Assembly (NCBI GenBank): GCA_963402885.1
Contig: OY727099.1
Coordinates: 22,153,001-22,217,000 of the forward strand
Reading direction: 5' to 3'
Length of the DNA: 64,000 nucleotides
Origin: Antedon bifida
Lineage: Eukaryota; Echinodermata; Crinoidea; Comatulida; Antedonidae
The first letter of the stretch is position 1. Each line of letters opens with the position of its first letter. Below, piece by piece: positions 36,901 through 46,596 of the stretch. The position numbers and the translations under genes are program-made. Under the pieces are notes generated by a model. That model did no database searches. It was not told the DNA's origin and saw nothing but the letters and a program-made list of their open reading frames with translations.

Positions 36901-39900
36901 ATACGTCACCTGTGGTGGTCACTTTGAATGGTGGTGGTCACTATTAAAGTAGAGGGTAATTTTCCCTGTATCTTCACAAGGGAGACCAATGTTTTTACTT
37001 TTTCTTTTTACATAATTTTTGTTGTATGTTGTGTGTATGTATATGTAGATCCATTTAAATACTGACAAGCACTCGCTTCTTTTTGGTGTACTGTTGGGTA
37101 TTTGTTGTTGTAAATTGTAATAATTGAAATTGTGAATTGTGAATAAACATACTTTACGAGGTAAATCAGGTCTCAGTGTGAATGTATTTTTATATTTATT
37201 TAGATTGAATAACGATTAGAAAGAAAGAAATTACACTGTGAAAATAAATAATAAATAAATCTCACAGTTCACCGACCACTACTTATGGTATTATTCATTC
37301 ATTCATCAGTGGAAAATTACTTCCATTTATTGGCATTTGCATATAAAATATACATAGAAATTATGTTTGCTCTGAGATACAAAATTAGATAAATAAGAAA
37401 CTAACAAAAACAAAGTGTCACATCACTGTCATACGGTATACTGACAAGCATTCAGTGCCCGAATGGCAGCTGGTTACGAAACCTATTTGTACGAGAGATG
37501 ATGAACCGGTAATGTCTACCGCTACGTAACACCTCAAATACACTATGCATGGGATGAGTAGAATCTTGCAATATAGGAGAACATTGCGAATAAACACTTA
37601 CCGCAATGAATAGACCACTTGGTCCGTTGAAATTATCAATCCATCCCTGTATCGGGTCTTTCCACGCAGCACCCACGATGGACGGTCTTACAATACACAA
37701 TGGTAGGTCTTTTCCCTCTTGAATTAGTACGTGCTCAGCTAACGCCTTTGTGAATGTGTAAGTATTTGGCCGGTTTCCAATCATCTGGGGTGTGATGGTT
37801 GATATCATGTCTTCCGACATCCACCTGTAATTATGTAAATCTAGATGTTATTTTAAGAATATCAATCAATATTTCGATACTAAAATTGATTTAATAGTCA
37901 AAAAGTTATCATTCAACTCTTTCAAAATTTGGAACAAATTGGCAGTAGCACTATGTTAAACAAACATTACATATACAATGATTAACAGATAGGAACAAAG
38001 TTCATATCATCCTAGCAAACCATTAATTTATAAAACTAGGCAAATTTATTCACATGGTTCGAAAATCACACAGTTCTGATTGGTTGTGTTTTGTTTCAAG
38101 TCACAAAAAGGAGATTGAAATATGAATCTGTGCGTAACAGGGGTGGATTCAAGGGAGGCCCAGCCCCCCTCTAAATTTCACAAATTGTAATGCAAAAGAT
38201 AGTACATCAAATTAAGTTCAGCACTTCATTTCACTACTTTTAGGCCCCCACCCTCCCCCCTATTTCAAAATCCTGGATCTGCCACTGTGAAATGCATTTT
38301 AATTTACACAAATACATTCACAAAGTGGAAAACAAGGATAAAAGCCAAGTGTAAGCAGTGGTACTGTACATGTGTATAGCAAGTGATGGAAAGTACAAGG
38401 TTGTTTAATATTAATAATTACTAAGAAAAAATTATATCATATAGATATTATCTATGGTTATAGACAGGACATAATCCAGGTAGATTAAATAGCTTATAAA
38501 GTACCAATAAGAAACCACAAGGACGTTTAGATCAGGTGCTTTAAACATTGTCATTAGACAAACTGTACACATTCAGCCAAGCATGAAGTTTTGATTTTCC
38601 AATAATAAAAATCGATTTGTCCTTGTGAATTTCCTTTATAACTTAATACTGCTTATTTAAACCTACTTTAACTTCACCCTAAATATCTATTCTCATCCAT
38701 AACAGGCCTTGACAGTTAGTTAGTTAATTAGGGAGCTAATTACAATTGTTGTAGTTTGTATTTTACTTTAAAGATGCAATGTCCCCTTGAAAAAATATTT
38801 TTTTTTGTTAAATATGCCATTTTATTGTCACATAACAGTTATCTACTTTGAACAAAAATTGAATAGAAAAAAAAATTATTTACCTGAAAAAACATTATTT
38901 TAAAGCAAAATATAGCCAAATTGGCATGCCAGCCAATGGTTTTTTTTGTTGAATTTGACCATTTATTTTGTCATTTTATACAATAAAACATTATTTTTTT
39001 TGTTTTTTTTTCACGGAAGGGATTAATTTGATTAAAACTACAAAAAAACCTATTCAAAGTCAGATTTAGTTAATCTTAATTCTTCATGTTTTTGGGGGAC
39101 AATACATCTTTAAGCTGTCTACATTATCAAACTAGCTTGACAAAAAAATTGTGATAGTCGCTAATATGGTAGTAATATGACATCATCATGTTCATATATG
39201 GGCACATTTTTTTGTCACATAAATTTCGATAGTGTAGACAGAGCTTTAGTACTGTATAAATGTCAATTATTGATCATTATATTACTTACTCTATTGCCCC
39301 TAATAACTTGTATGGATCAACTGGAGGGGGGTAAACCACTTCTTCAATATGTTCCCTGTCACAGTAAGCATAGGCTGTTGATACATGTACAAATACCTGA
39401 AAAATGAATACATTTTTTTATTTTAATGCATACACACACAGAATTAAATTTACTATCTTGGTCAAGTGAAAATACAGAAAAGTATTACAAAACTGATAAA
39501 ATATTTAATTATACAGGTAATTTAAAAACTTGATTTCAGCAAAAATGCCTCTTCACAATTGGACATGTAGAACTCCTCCTTTGGACACTATTCAGGGGAA
39601 CCCCTATTAAAGGGACACCTCTATTAAGGGGCCACTTTTCTGTGAACAAACATTGGCAGTATATGTTTTAACAGTACAGCCAGACTCCTCTAATAAGGTC
39701 ACACGTTGGGTTTGAAAGTGTCCATTTAATAGAGGCTCTACTGTACTAATATAAATTTACTAACCTTTAGACTGTTCATTTCTTTGCACAGTTTCAACAT
39801 CTCTTGTGTAGCTACCACGTTTAATTTCAGAGATAACCTTCGACATAGAAAGAACATAAATAATGAGTTAATGTCTCAATACGCATGACTGCCTCGTTAA

Positions 39901-42900
39901 CTCAGTGTCTTTACTGAATTATTTAACTTGAACAAAAAAAATTAATTATGAGGATGTCTGGTAAACTTTCAACCCTTGATATTGTAGTCACTAGAAATAT
40001 AAAATTTAACTCATGCATCTTTTTAAGCTTAAAACAAATACAGCATATATCTATCTCATTATAGTATTAGGTCTACATTGTTGTTGCCCAATTCATTTTA
40101 TATTGTACAGTTCCTACCTATTCTATTATTGTTTATTTCTTGTAATTTTGTGGTGTCAGTGGGTTTCCTGCTGCTGTAGTGTTAATCATCAATGGTATTG
40201 TAGTTACTGTAGTTGAATTGTTTTGACATCTTGACCTACGTCGACTTTTTATTGTAATTGTTATTTTCTATATCATGTTTTTTTTTGTACATTTCTTTTG
40301 GATGCACCTTCCATTTGGTCGAGTGCCACTGTTGTAAAAGTGTAATAAATTATTATTATTATTATATATAATATTCTACTGGTAGCCTTCATGGTCAAAA
40401 CCTATCGGCACTTCCCAAAGAAGATATTGTAGTATGTCGGTATAGGTTTTAGATTTTTCTCTATGTATGAATTTGAAAACAAGGAAGTTTGTAAATATGT
40501 TTTGTGTTTCTTTAGAGACTATCAGTATGTATACAACAAATAGTTCCTTAAAGATGTATTGTCCCCAATAACTTAAAAAATTAAGATTAATAAAATCAGA
40601 CTTTGAATAGATTATTTTGTAGTTTTAATAAAGTTAAAATCATTTTCGTAGAAAAAATTACCGTAAAAAATAAATGTTATCACTTATAAAAGAGTTTAAT
40701 AAATGGTTAAATTCAACCAAAAACTCATTGGCTGGCAGTCAATTGTTTGTTTTAAATGACAGTTTTTTAGGTAATTACATTTTTTTTCCGGTCCAATTTT
40801 TGGTCAAAGTGGATAAGTATTAGGTTACATTAAAATGGCATATTCAACAAAAAATTGTTTAAGCATTATTTTTTCAGGGGGACAATACATATTTAAATAA
40901 TCTGTTGACACAGCAAATAACGCAACTAAAGAATAACAGTCACTTGGACTTTGGACAATTATCACAATAGTTATCGTTGATGTGCTTTACTTAAGATGCA
41001 CTAGTTATCTATCCTTATTGAAACCACAACAATATTGATAAATATATAACAGAGAAGAGCAGAATTCATCATGTTCGATTAACGATTAATACATTTTTGA
41101 CAATTTGGAATTTTAATATTTATTATAATATTTATTATTTATTTATTTTAATATTATTATTAAGCTCTGTCTACACTATCAAACTTTATGACACTAAAAA
41201 ATGTGATGTGCCAATATATGGACATGATTTTGGCTGTTTAACACCCACCTAAAATCACCACTCCCTCAAATCTCTTTACGGTAATTTTGAGAAACATAAA
41301 GCTCTGTCTACATTATAAACTTTGTGACGTACCCATATATGGACATGATGATGTCATATTACTAGCATATTTGGGCATATCACTTCCATATTTGGGCACA
41401 TCACCCTCTTTTTGTCAAACTAGTGTAGACACAGCTTAAGAAACACCAATATGCACATAGAACAGAATGCACTGAAGCGCGACGTTGACAAGACGTCAAA
41501 ACTGTCTGTAGACCTATTTGTTTGTATCACCTACTTATAATTACTAAGCAGTTTTTTTTCAAGAGATTGCACTGGGTATGGAGGTATAATCTTGGTGTGA
41601 ACTCGTCATAAAGACATTGTTGCATTGTTTAAACTGTTAATCACCCTTAAATGTTTAAAAGTGTTAATGAATGAAACAGTTTTACCCGTAAAAGTAGTAC
41701 TAAATTGTATGATTAAAAATATATTTCTCCTGTACAGCAAACATTTTTTTTGGTTGAATGCAATTTTAATATCACATTAGTAATATTCACTTTGACCAAA
41801 AATTGGATTAAACAAAATCATTGAATTGAAAAAACTGTAATTTATAGCAAAAAGGTTTTGTGGTTGAAGTTATCCGTTTGTTTTTGTCTTTTTATACTGT
41901 TTTATTATACCAGAAGTGATTAAATTTTATATCAAAACTGCAAAATGGTCTATTTAAAGGAAGTCTGGCTTTGATCTTGGTTTGAAAATGTTAAAACTCA
42001 TCGACTTTTAAGTACATAAGACTAAGTATCTTATTTTAATATTTTTTAAAGTATGTCATAAAACGTTAATGTCTTAAGTCACATGCCTTCTATGGCATCA
42101 ATGTGATAAAACAATATGCAATCTGTTTCAACAGATTAATATTTTAAAGATATTGTCCCATTGAAACGATTATTCATACATGTTTTCTTCAATATGCCAT
42201 TTTAATGTCACATGAACTATTATTCAAATTGAAAAAAAATTAGATTAAAAATAAATTGTTTTCCTGATAAGCATAATTCTTTTTTTTTAAATTCAACCGG
42301 AAATCTAGTCTAGAATTTCTGGTTAAATGTCTGTTAAAAGGTCTATTTCGACTGTTTTAAAAGCTAAATCATTGTTTTTTAGTGAAAAATTTAATAATAA
42401 CTAAAAAATGGTCTAACCAAAATGTTCTTTTATTCATCATCTTTATTTTTCATGTTTTGGACGACAATACATCTGTAATAATTTATAATTTCTCACCCCA
42501 ATTTTTCATCGAATTTGATAGTAGCAGCAACATGGAAAACAACGGTAACTTTTTCTCGAAGCGTAGCGATGTCCTCGTCGCTAAGACCGAGTTTTGAATG
42601 CTGAAGATCACTGTTTATAGCATGAATCTTATCTGCGAAATTTGGCTGACTTTGACGGAGCTTATCAAATAACTGAAAATAAAATAAAATTTGTTATATT
42701 GTCATTTTTTTCCCCTATTTATTACCCATCTGGAAATTTACAGCATATGTTTCTATCTTATCTTTCTGATACCATAGAGGAAATAAAGAATGTTGTTACT
42801 TGGACCCCAGAATTAAAACTTTTCTTATAATTGGGAAACCGCTTTCTCAGGATCTGCTGTTTCACAATATGTTATTTATTAATGATATATATGTTTTTAA

Positions 42901-43346
42901 TTGTATTTTTTTGAGATATTATAATTTATTTTTTGAATTGAAATTGAATATTTATTATTCACTAAAAAAATATTCACAATATTATACTAAATACAATAAA
43001 AAAATTGTAGTCAGTTAAGGTTAAATTATATGTACATTTTGGCCATTTTAACAACCACCTAAAATCACCACTCCCGCTCCCTCAATTCCACCTATCTTGT
43101 TACGGTAATTTTAAGAAACATAAAACAAATATATTTAAATTTAACCATGTACTGTACCTTACAATTCACCAGTTGTTCGACTCTCTCCTGAGTAGGGCGC
43201 CCCCATTTTGGCCGCACTAGCAGGTACACTCCCTCTATTCCTGGACAAGATCTTAAGATCTTTTCTAGAAGAACTTTACCTATGAAGCCTGTTGCGCCAG
43301 TAAGCAGAAGCGTTTGGCCATTGTAGAATTCTTCGATTGGCGTCAT
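33937..43346 (-). CDS. FAR1: Fatty acyl-CoA reductase (FAR1-like), 12 exons, complete
   Basis: NADPH-dependent reductase that converts fatty acyl-CoA to fatty alcohol, first committed supply step for ether lipids and waxes, on peroxisomes in animals; 514 aa (human FAR1: 515). Exons (minus): 43346-43158, 42672-42497, 39837-39765, 39396-39290, 37824-37602, 36754-36636, 36043-35976, 35682-35604, 35490-35401, 34976-34847, 34619-34492, 34099-33937; phases all fit. The Rossmann motif TGATGFIGK is at 16-24. Also seen are [35 protein letters not shown], the catalytic YTFTK (Y204/K208) in [37 protein letters not shown], the C-terminal FAR domain with [10 protein letters not shown] and WEW, and the terminal hydrophobic anchor (about 468-483) with [13 protein letters not shown] 5' UTR acceptor follows position 43370, so a non-coding first exon lies upstream. 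Confidence 0.98.
34165..34300. repeat. GGACACCCCCATTAAGA minisatellite in FAR1 last intron
   Basis: About seven imperfect 18-bp units of the form GAGGACACCCCCATTAA / CAGTGGACACACCTATT, derived from the vocabulary of dispersed repeat family F. Lies between the soluble-domain exon (34492-34619) and the membrane-anchor exon (33937-34099). Confidence 0.75.
35017..35343. repeat. 32-bp minisatellite in FAR1 intron 9
   Basis: About eight copies of a unit built as ACTAGTTTAATTTCTTG + TTTAATCTGGCTAAA. The last four copies are almost identical and the first ones diverged (CTTTCTGGTTTAAACTGG), with one interruption at about 35090-35140. Confidence 0.85.
35758..35925. mobile_element. MITE family C-related element (FAR1 intron 7)
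   Basis: AAGCTCGGTTCTCATTTGGA at the left and CCAAGTGTAACCAAG at the right; interior GAGTTGACCAATCACAAGC and GTCATGATTGGTCAAATTAC. The last block is shared with the hairpin arms at 57784-58040. Confidence 0.5.
36388..36611. mobile_element. MITE family A copy with internal tandem expansion (FAR1 intron 5)
   Basis: Perfect family ends (CTCTGTCTACACTATCAA and TTTGATAGTGTAGACAGAGC). The interior contains about six copies of a 20-bp unit TTTAAGCATATCACTACCAT in a row (36468-36568), where other family members have one or two. Ends 24 bp from exon 6 (36636-36754). Confidence 0.9.
36905..37160 (+). repeat. Possible retroelement 3' end (FAR1 intron 5)
   Basis: Non-coding AT-rich stretch with ATTTTCCCTGTATCTTCACA and a tail of TGTAAATTGTAATAATTGAA ending in AATAAACATAC. 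Resembles the 3' UTR and tail of a LINE; no coding portion recognised. Confidence 0.25.
38130..38290. mobile_element. Putative MITE, GGGGTGGATTCAAGG ends (FAR1 intron 4)
   Basis: Left end GGGGTGGATTCAAGGGAGGC and right end AAATCCTGGATCTGCCAC, roughly complementary, with a C-rich interior. A related sequence in the opposite orientation occurs at 45610-45735 (AAATCCAGGAATTTAAAATA, GGGGGCCTAAAATGTAAAAT). Confidence 0.45.
38768..39112. mobile_element. MITE family B copy (FAR1 intron 4)
   Basis: TTTAAAGATGCAATGTCC at the left and GGGGGACAATACATCTTTAA at the right; complete interior. A family A element (39113-39247) begins at its last base, sharing the TTAA junction. Confidence 0.85.
39113..39247. 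mobile_element. MITE family A copy abutting a family B element (FAR1 intron 4)
   Basis: AGCTGTCTACATTATCAAAC at the left and ATAGTGTAGACAGAGCTTTA at the right, TATGACATCATCATG in the middle. Ends 43 bp from exon 4. Confidence 0.8.
39565..39745. repeat. Dispersed repeat family F copy (FAR1 intron 3)
   Basis: Contains GTAGAACTCCTCCTTTGGAC, ACCCCTATTAAAGGGACACC and ends TAATAGAGGCTCTACTGTA. Roughly palindromic overall (GTAGAACTCC... / ...GGCTCTAC), so it may be a MITE. Confidence 0.55.
40010..40375 (+). repeat. LINE-like 3' end with (ATT)n tail (FAR1 intron 2)
   Basis: Non-coding sequence ending CCACTGTTGTAAAAGTGTAA followed by TAAATTATTATTATTATTAT. A microsatellite tail of this type marks the 3' end of many non-LTR retrotransposons. 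A similar end lies at 54110-54325. Confidence 0.35.
40548..40896. mobile_element. MITE family B copy, opposite orientation (FAR1 intron 2)
   Basis: TTAAAGATGTATTGTCCCC at one end and GGGGGACAATACATATTTAA at the other; the interior reads as the complement of the other copies (TTTGGTCAAAGTGGATAAG, TTAAAATGGCATATTC). Confidence 0.85.
41163..41229. mobile_element. MITE family A, left half only (FAR1 intron 2)
   Basis: CTCTGTCTACACTATCAAAC to ATATATGGACATGAT, then abruptly joined to a 70-bp sequence (41230-41299) that also occurs at 43037-43126. Confidence 0.7.
41300..41437. mobile_element. MITE family A copy (FAR1 intron 2)
   Basis: AGCTCTGTCTACATTATAAA at the left and TAGTGTAGACACAGCTTA at the right; interior CCATATATGGACATGATGAT. 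Confidence 0.8.
41720..41965. mobile_element. MITE family B, decayed copy (FAR1 intron 2)
   Basis: Interior only: AATTTTAATATCACATTAGT, TTTGACCAAAAATTGGATTA, ATCAAAACTGCAAAATGG. Ends not identifiable. Confidence 0.55.
42143..42478. mobile_element. MITE family B copy ending 19 bp from FAR1 exon 2
   Basis: TTTAAAGATATTGTCCC at the left, GACGACAATACATCTGTAA at the right, complete family interior. The exon 2 boundary is at 42497. Confidence 0.8.
43037..43126. repeat. Short duplicated segment shared with 41228-41299
   Basis: Both copies contain CACCTAAAATCACCACTCCC and TTACGGTAATTTT(A/G)AGAAACATAAA. The copy here is about 18 bp longer in the middle. They lie in adjacent FAR1 introns. Confidence 0.65.
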
Positions 43347-43370
43347 TATTTCTTATTGTAATTTTAAATT

Positions 43371-44644
43371 CTGAAATTTAAAGCAAATCCACATTAGTTA
43401 TTATAATAAAAATATTATTTTCCTGTGTTTACTTCATGACAAAAAGTAAAATAAAGCTAGGCTATCATTGTTTTGTAATAGGATTTAAAAATGAGCAATT
43501 TGTGTAGGCTTTGGTTGATGAAATTTGACTGGACATTGCTTGGTAAAGTTCCCCCAAAAAATTCATGAGCTAGGCCTACAGTATATACTAGAACCTGAAT
43601 AGCTGCTATACACCTATGGCAAAAAATGCTTTGGTTGAACCCTAAAAGCCTATGGCTTGATGGTTAGGTGAATCACACAACTTGATAACTAACTAATAAT
43701 TAATAGATAGTTTGAACAAACATCTGGTTTCATATTATTAATATTAAATTGCAACATACAATAATTGTGTATAGGTTAATAACTGAAATCAAAATAAATA
43801 TTAACTAAAGATTAAAGATAAAGTCACAAAGTAAATTACATGATAAGTGATAATAAGACAATTCCTTTCATCTTATTTATTTAACCTCAGCCTACACGTA
43901 GCCTATATTTATCTATGAATCACTAGATTCCGAAACAAAGTTTGGCAAGTTCATTTGACAGCCTATTTAGTATTTGGTGTTCAAAGCTAGCTGATCGTAG
44001 TGGAGGCTACTGCAGTTTCACACCTAAAACTGGGCACTCACCATCACCACCGCTAGGCGGGTGAATGTTTTTTAATTGGGTAAGCTCGAGAGATTATGGT
44101 GCGAAAGTGCATTAGCACCAGCTCTTGTTCTCTCGAACCCTCTACTCAGTACAAACTCCTGCATCCACCACAGAAATATCAAATTATTCAACATGCCATA
44201 ATATTAATATTATTATATTATTTTTTTATCTCCACACACTTCATTTATCAAAAATCGAACGTAAAATGAATCAGCTAATAAATTTATTTTTTAATTTAAA
44301 ATTACTTATCTACATTGTACAAAAAAAGAAACATTTCTATAATAGCCTATTTAAACATACGTCTATTAAATACGACCTAGACATATGCTAAGCCAAGGTT
44401 AGAATACCCTGCTCCTGACAGCAGCAGGAGGATGGGTGGTATTGAGGCACTTTCATTTTTCATCTCAACCCGCGGCGGACGACAGACACACCTACCCAGC
44501 TGCAGCCTAGACCTAACGGTAACCTTCCCTCATCTCGCCGGTTGTTGCATCACCCAACATTATTAAAACGCAAACTAACTAGAATATAAAATTATCCATT
44601 ACAATTAAGCAATTATAAACAGTAATAAAACATAATTACATGGT
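43371..44644. other. Probable FAR1 5' intron
   Basis: No coding exon recognised. Two locally GC-richer patches (43990-44150 and 44400-44520) stand out from AT-rich sequence. The first contains the hairpin TGGTGC...GCACCA (44098-44121). Confidence 0.35.
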
Positions 44645-44830
44645 AAAAATCCACTTACATTTGCAAATCTATGTAATTTCAGATCACAAAAAAAATTCAC
44701 CGGCAAAACACGCCATAAAGAAATCACCAATGGAAATCCGTTTCAGAAAATTTCCACAACCGATCGATCATAAATTGATCACGTGATAATAGAGGATTGG
44801 TGGCGCTATATCATCAAATCTTGTCATTAT
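44645..44830 (-). promoter_or_regulatory. Candidate FAR1 promoter and non-coding first exon
   Basis: Minus strand: a good donor GCAAAT|gtaagt near 44661 closes a potential 5' UTR exon. Upstream are an inverted CCAAT box pair (CCATTGG at 44732 area, ACCAATC near 44797) and a perfect TCACGTGA E-box (44779-44786). The FAR1 coding exon has a splice acceptor just upstream of its ATG, so such an exon is required. Another donor-like site (GATG|gtgagt) lies near 44049. Confidence 0.4.
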
Positions 44831-46452
44831 TTTGGCAATTCAATTATTGACTGTATTTATTAAATGTTTTTTTTCTTTATACAACCACGTATTTGTAATA
44901 ACATTATCTTTATGATTCATATTATTTTGTTTGACCTTTTTCATGGCTGCGTTGAGAACACAAGAGAATGTTTTACTCATTTTGAGTTTGTGCACAGAGA
45001 CAACCGCAAAAAAAATGCTAAGAAACCAATATCTATGCATAATTGTGTTTTAATCTTTAATATTATATCATATTGTTGACATATCTCAATAATTACAGTT
45101 TGTTTTATAAAGGCACTGTTTCAAAGAATTAAAATTATAATATATTTATATAAATTGCGATCTAAACATTATTTTAATAATTCAAACAATGTTGATATAA
45201 ATGTACTATATAAATAATTCATTTATTAATATTTTTATACTGATAAAAGTAATGAAAAAATATTCTCAATTTTCAAATACATCCCAAGTCATATCACCAT
45301 TAATAAATTGTTTAAATGGTCGGCCTACATTGTGGAAATTTAACCAAAAAAAAGAGAGAGAGAAACTCAACAGTTCTTTTCAGAACAACTAACGTGGTGT
45401 ACCGCAAACTTTATATATCAACAAAAAAAACCTTAAAAATAAGGCAACAAAAAGTAGATATGATTGTCATATCAAACCCGAATTTCAATGCACCCACACC
45501 AATAGAGGGTCATGGCACAACATACTTGTGATGCTTGCCTTTAAATTTCAAGGTCCTGGTTCTAATCCTTTCAAATACCAGGATTATTCCCACGTGGCAA
45601 AATAACTTTAGGCCTTCACCCAGCAAATCCAGGAATTTAAAATATGGGAGCTTAGGGGGCCTAAAATGTAAAATGAACTTAATCTACTAAATGTCCTATC
45701 TTTTGTATTGTATATTTTTAATTATTGAATTCACCTATGGCACTAACAAAGGACAGGATTACATTTTCTAGACACAATCCTTGAAAATGCATAATTAATA
45801 ATTGTAAATATAACAATATCCAATGATTGTCCAACTCAGATCATTATAACACATAAAAGTTATTAAACATTAACATAATCCTCAATATAGCTAAATAAAA
45901 GTACAAAGAGAGGGGTCAAAGTTAACAACAGTATAAACCAAATAGATATCCATTAAGTGGTGGTCTAGAGGTTTGAATACCAGGTCAGTGACCTAGATAG
46001 TGAGTTTGAGACAGATTTGTTGTAAAATGTACCAATAACCATAATTCGACTCTCCATGATACCGGTGTCTAACCGGACAAGAGATAGATTTCCCTCCTCT
46101 GGTTCCACTGACTGCAGTTATAAACCCTTTATTTAAAAATATTCTATAAAAATAAAACCCTGTCCAACAATTCAATTGTAAAAAGTTGTAGGTTCATGTG
46201 TATTTTACTGTTATCAGTGACATAATCACTGCATGCCAACAAGAACCTTTCTGGACAAACAAAGTATCCCCTTAAAAGAGTGTCTGTTGAATACAGGTTG
46301 GATGTAGGGTTAAAACATATATTTCCCCTCATACGATTTCTGAGAAAGTGTCTCCATAGTATGGGTGTCCCATTAGAAGGGTTCTAGGCCTACTGTATGA
46401 AGAAAGTCCTTCTCTCAGTTCTTTTTGCCTTCTTTACTAATAATAAATCTAA
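44831..46452. other. Intergenic region between FAR1 and the TBC gene
   Basis: No coding exon recognised. Holds a SINE-like fragment (45525-45600), a GGGGTGGATTCAAGG-family sequence (45610-45735), a family F fragment (46258-46390) and AT-rich unique DNA. AATAAA on the minus strand at 46128-46133 is a possible poly(A) signal for the TBC gene. Confidence 0.45.
45525..45600 (+). repeat. SINE head fragment
   Basis: GATGCTTGCCTTTAAATTTC followed by AAGGTCCTGGTTCTAATCC, the B-box part of the tRNA-derived head seen in family S. Confidence 0.4.
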
Positions 46453-46575
46453 ATCTCTGTCTACACTATCAAACTAGGTAGGCAAAAAAGTGCCCAAATA
46501 TGGTAGTGATATACCCAACTATGGGCACATGCCATTATTTTGTCACATAAAGTTTGATAGTGTAGACAGAGCTTA
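46453..46575. mobile_element. MITE family A copy in the TBC gene 3' UTR
   Basis: CTCTGTCTACACTATCAAAC / GTTTGATAGTGTAGACAGAGC perfect ends, short interior. Lies 22 bp downstream of the stop codon at 46597-46599, so it is transcribed and would fold into a hairpin in the mRNA. Confidence 0.85.
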
Positions 46576-46596
46576 AGCCAGAGTTCTCTCTGACAT

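Noticed and set aside
44432..44512. Possible plus-strand coding exon (MGGIEALSFFISTRGG...)
   Set aside because: Ends at a GTAACC donor-like site, but no downstream exon, homology or promoter supports it.
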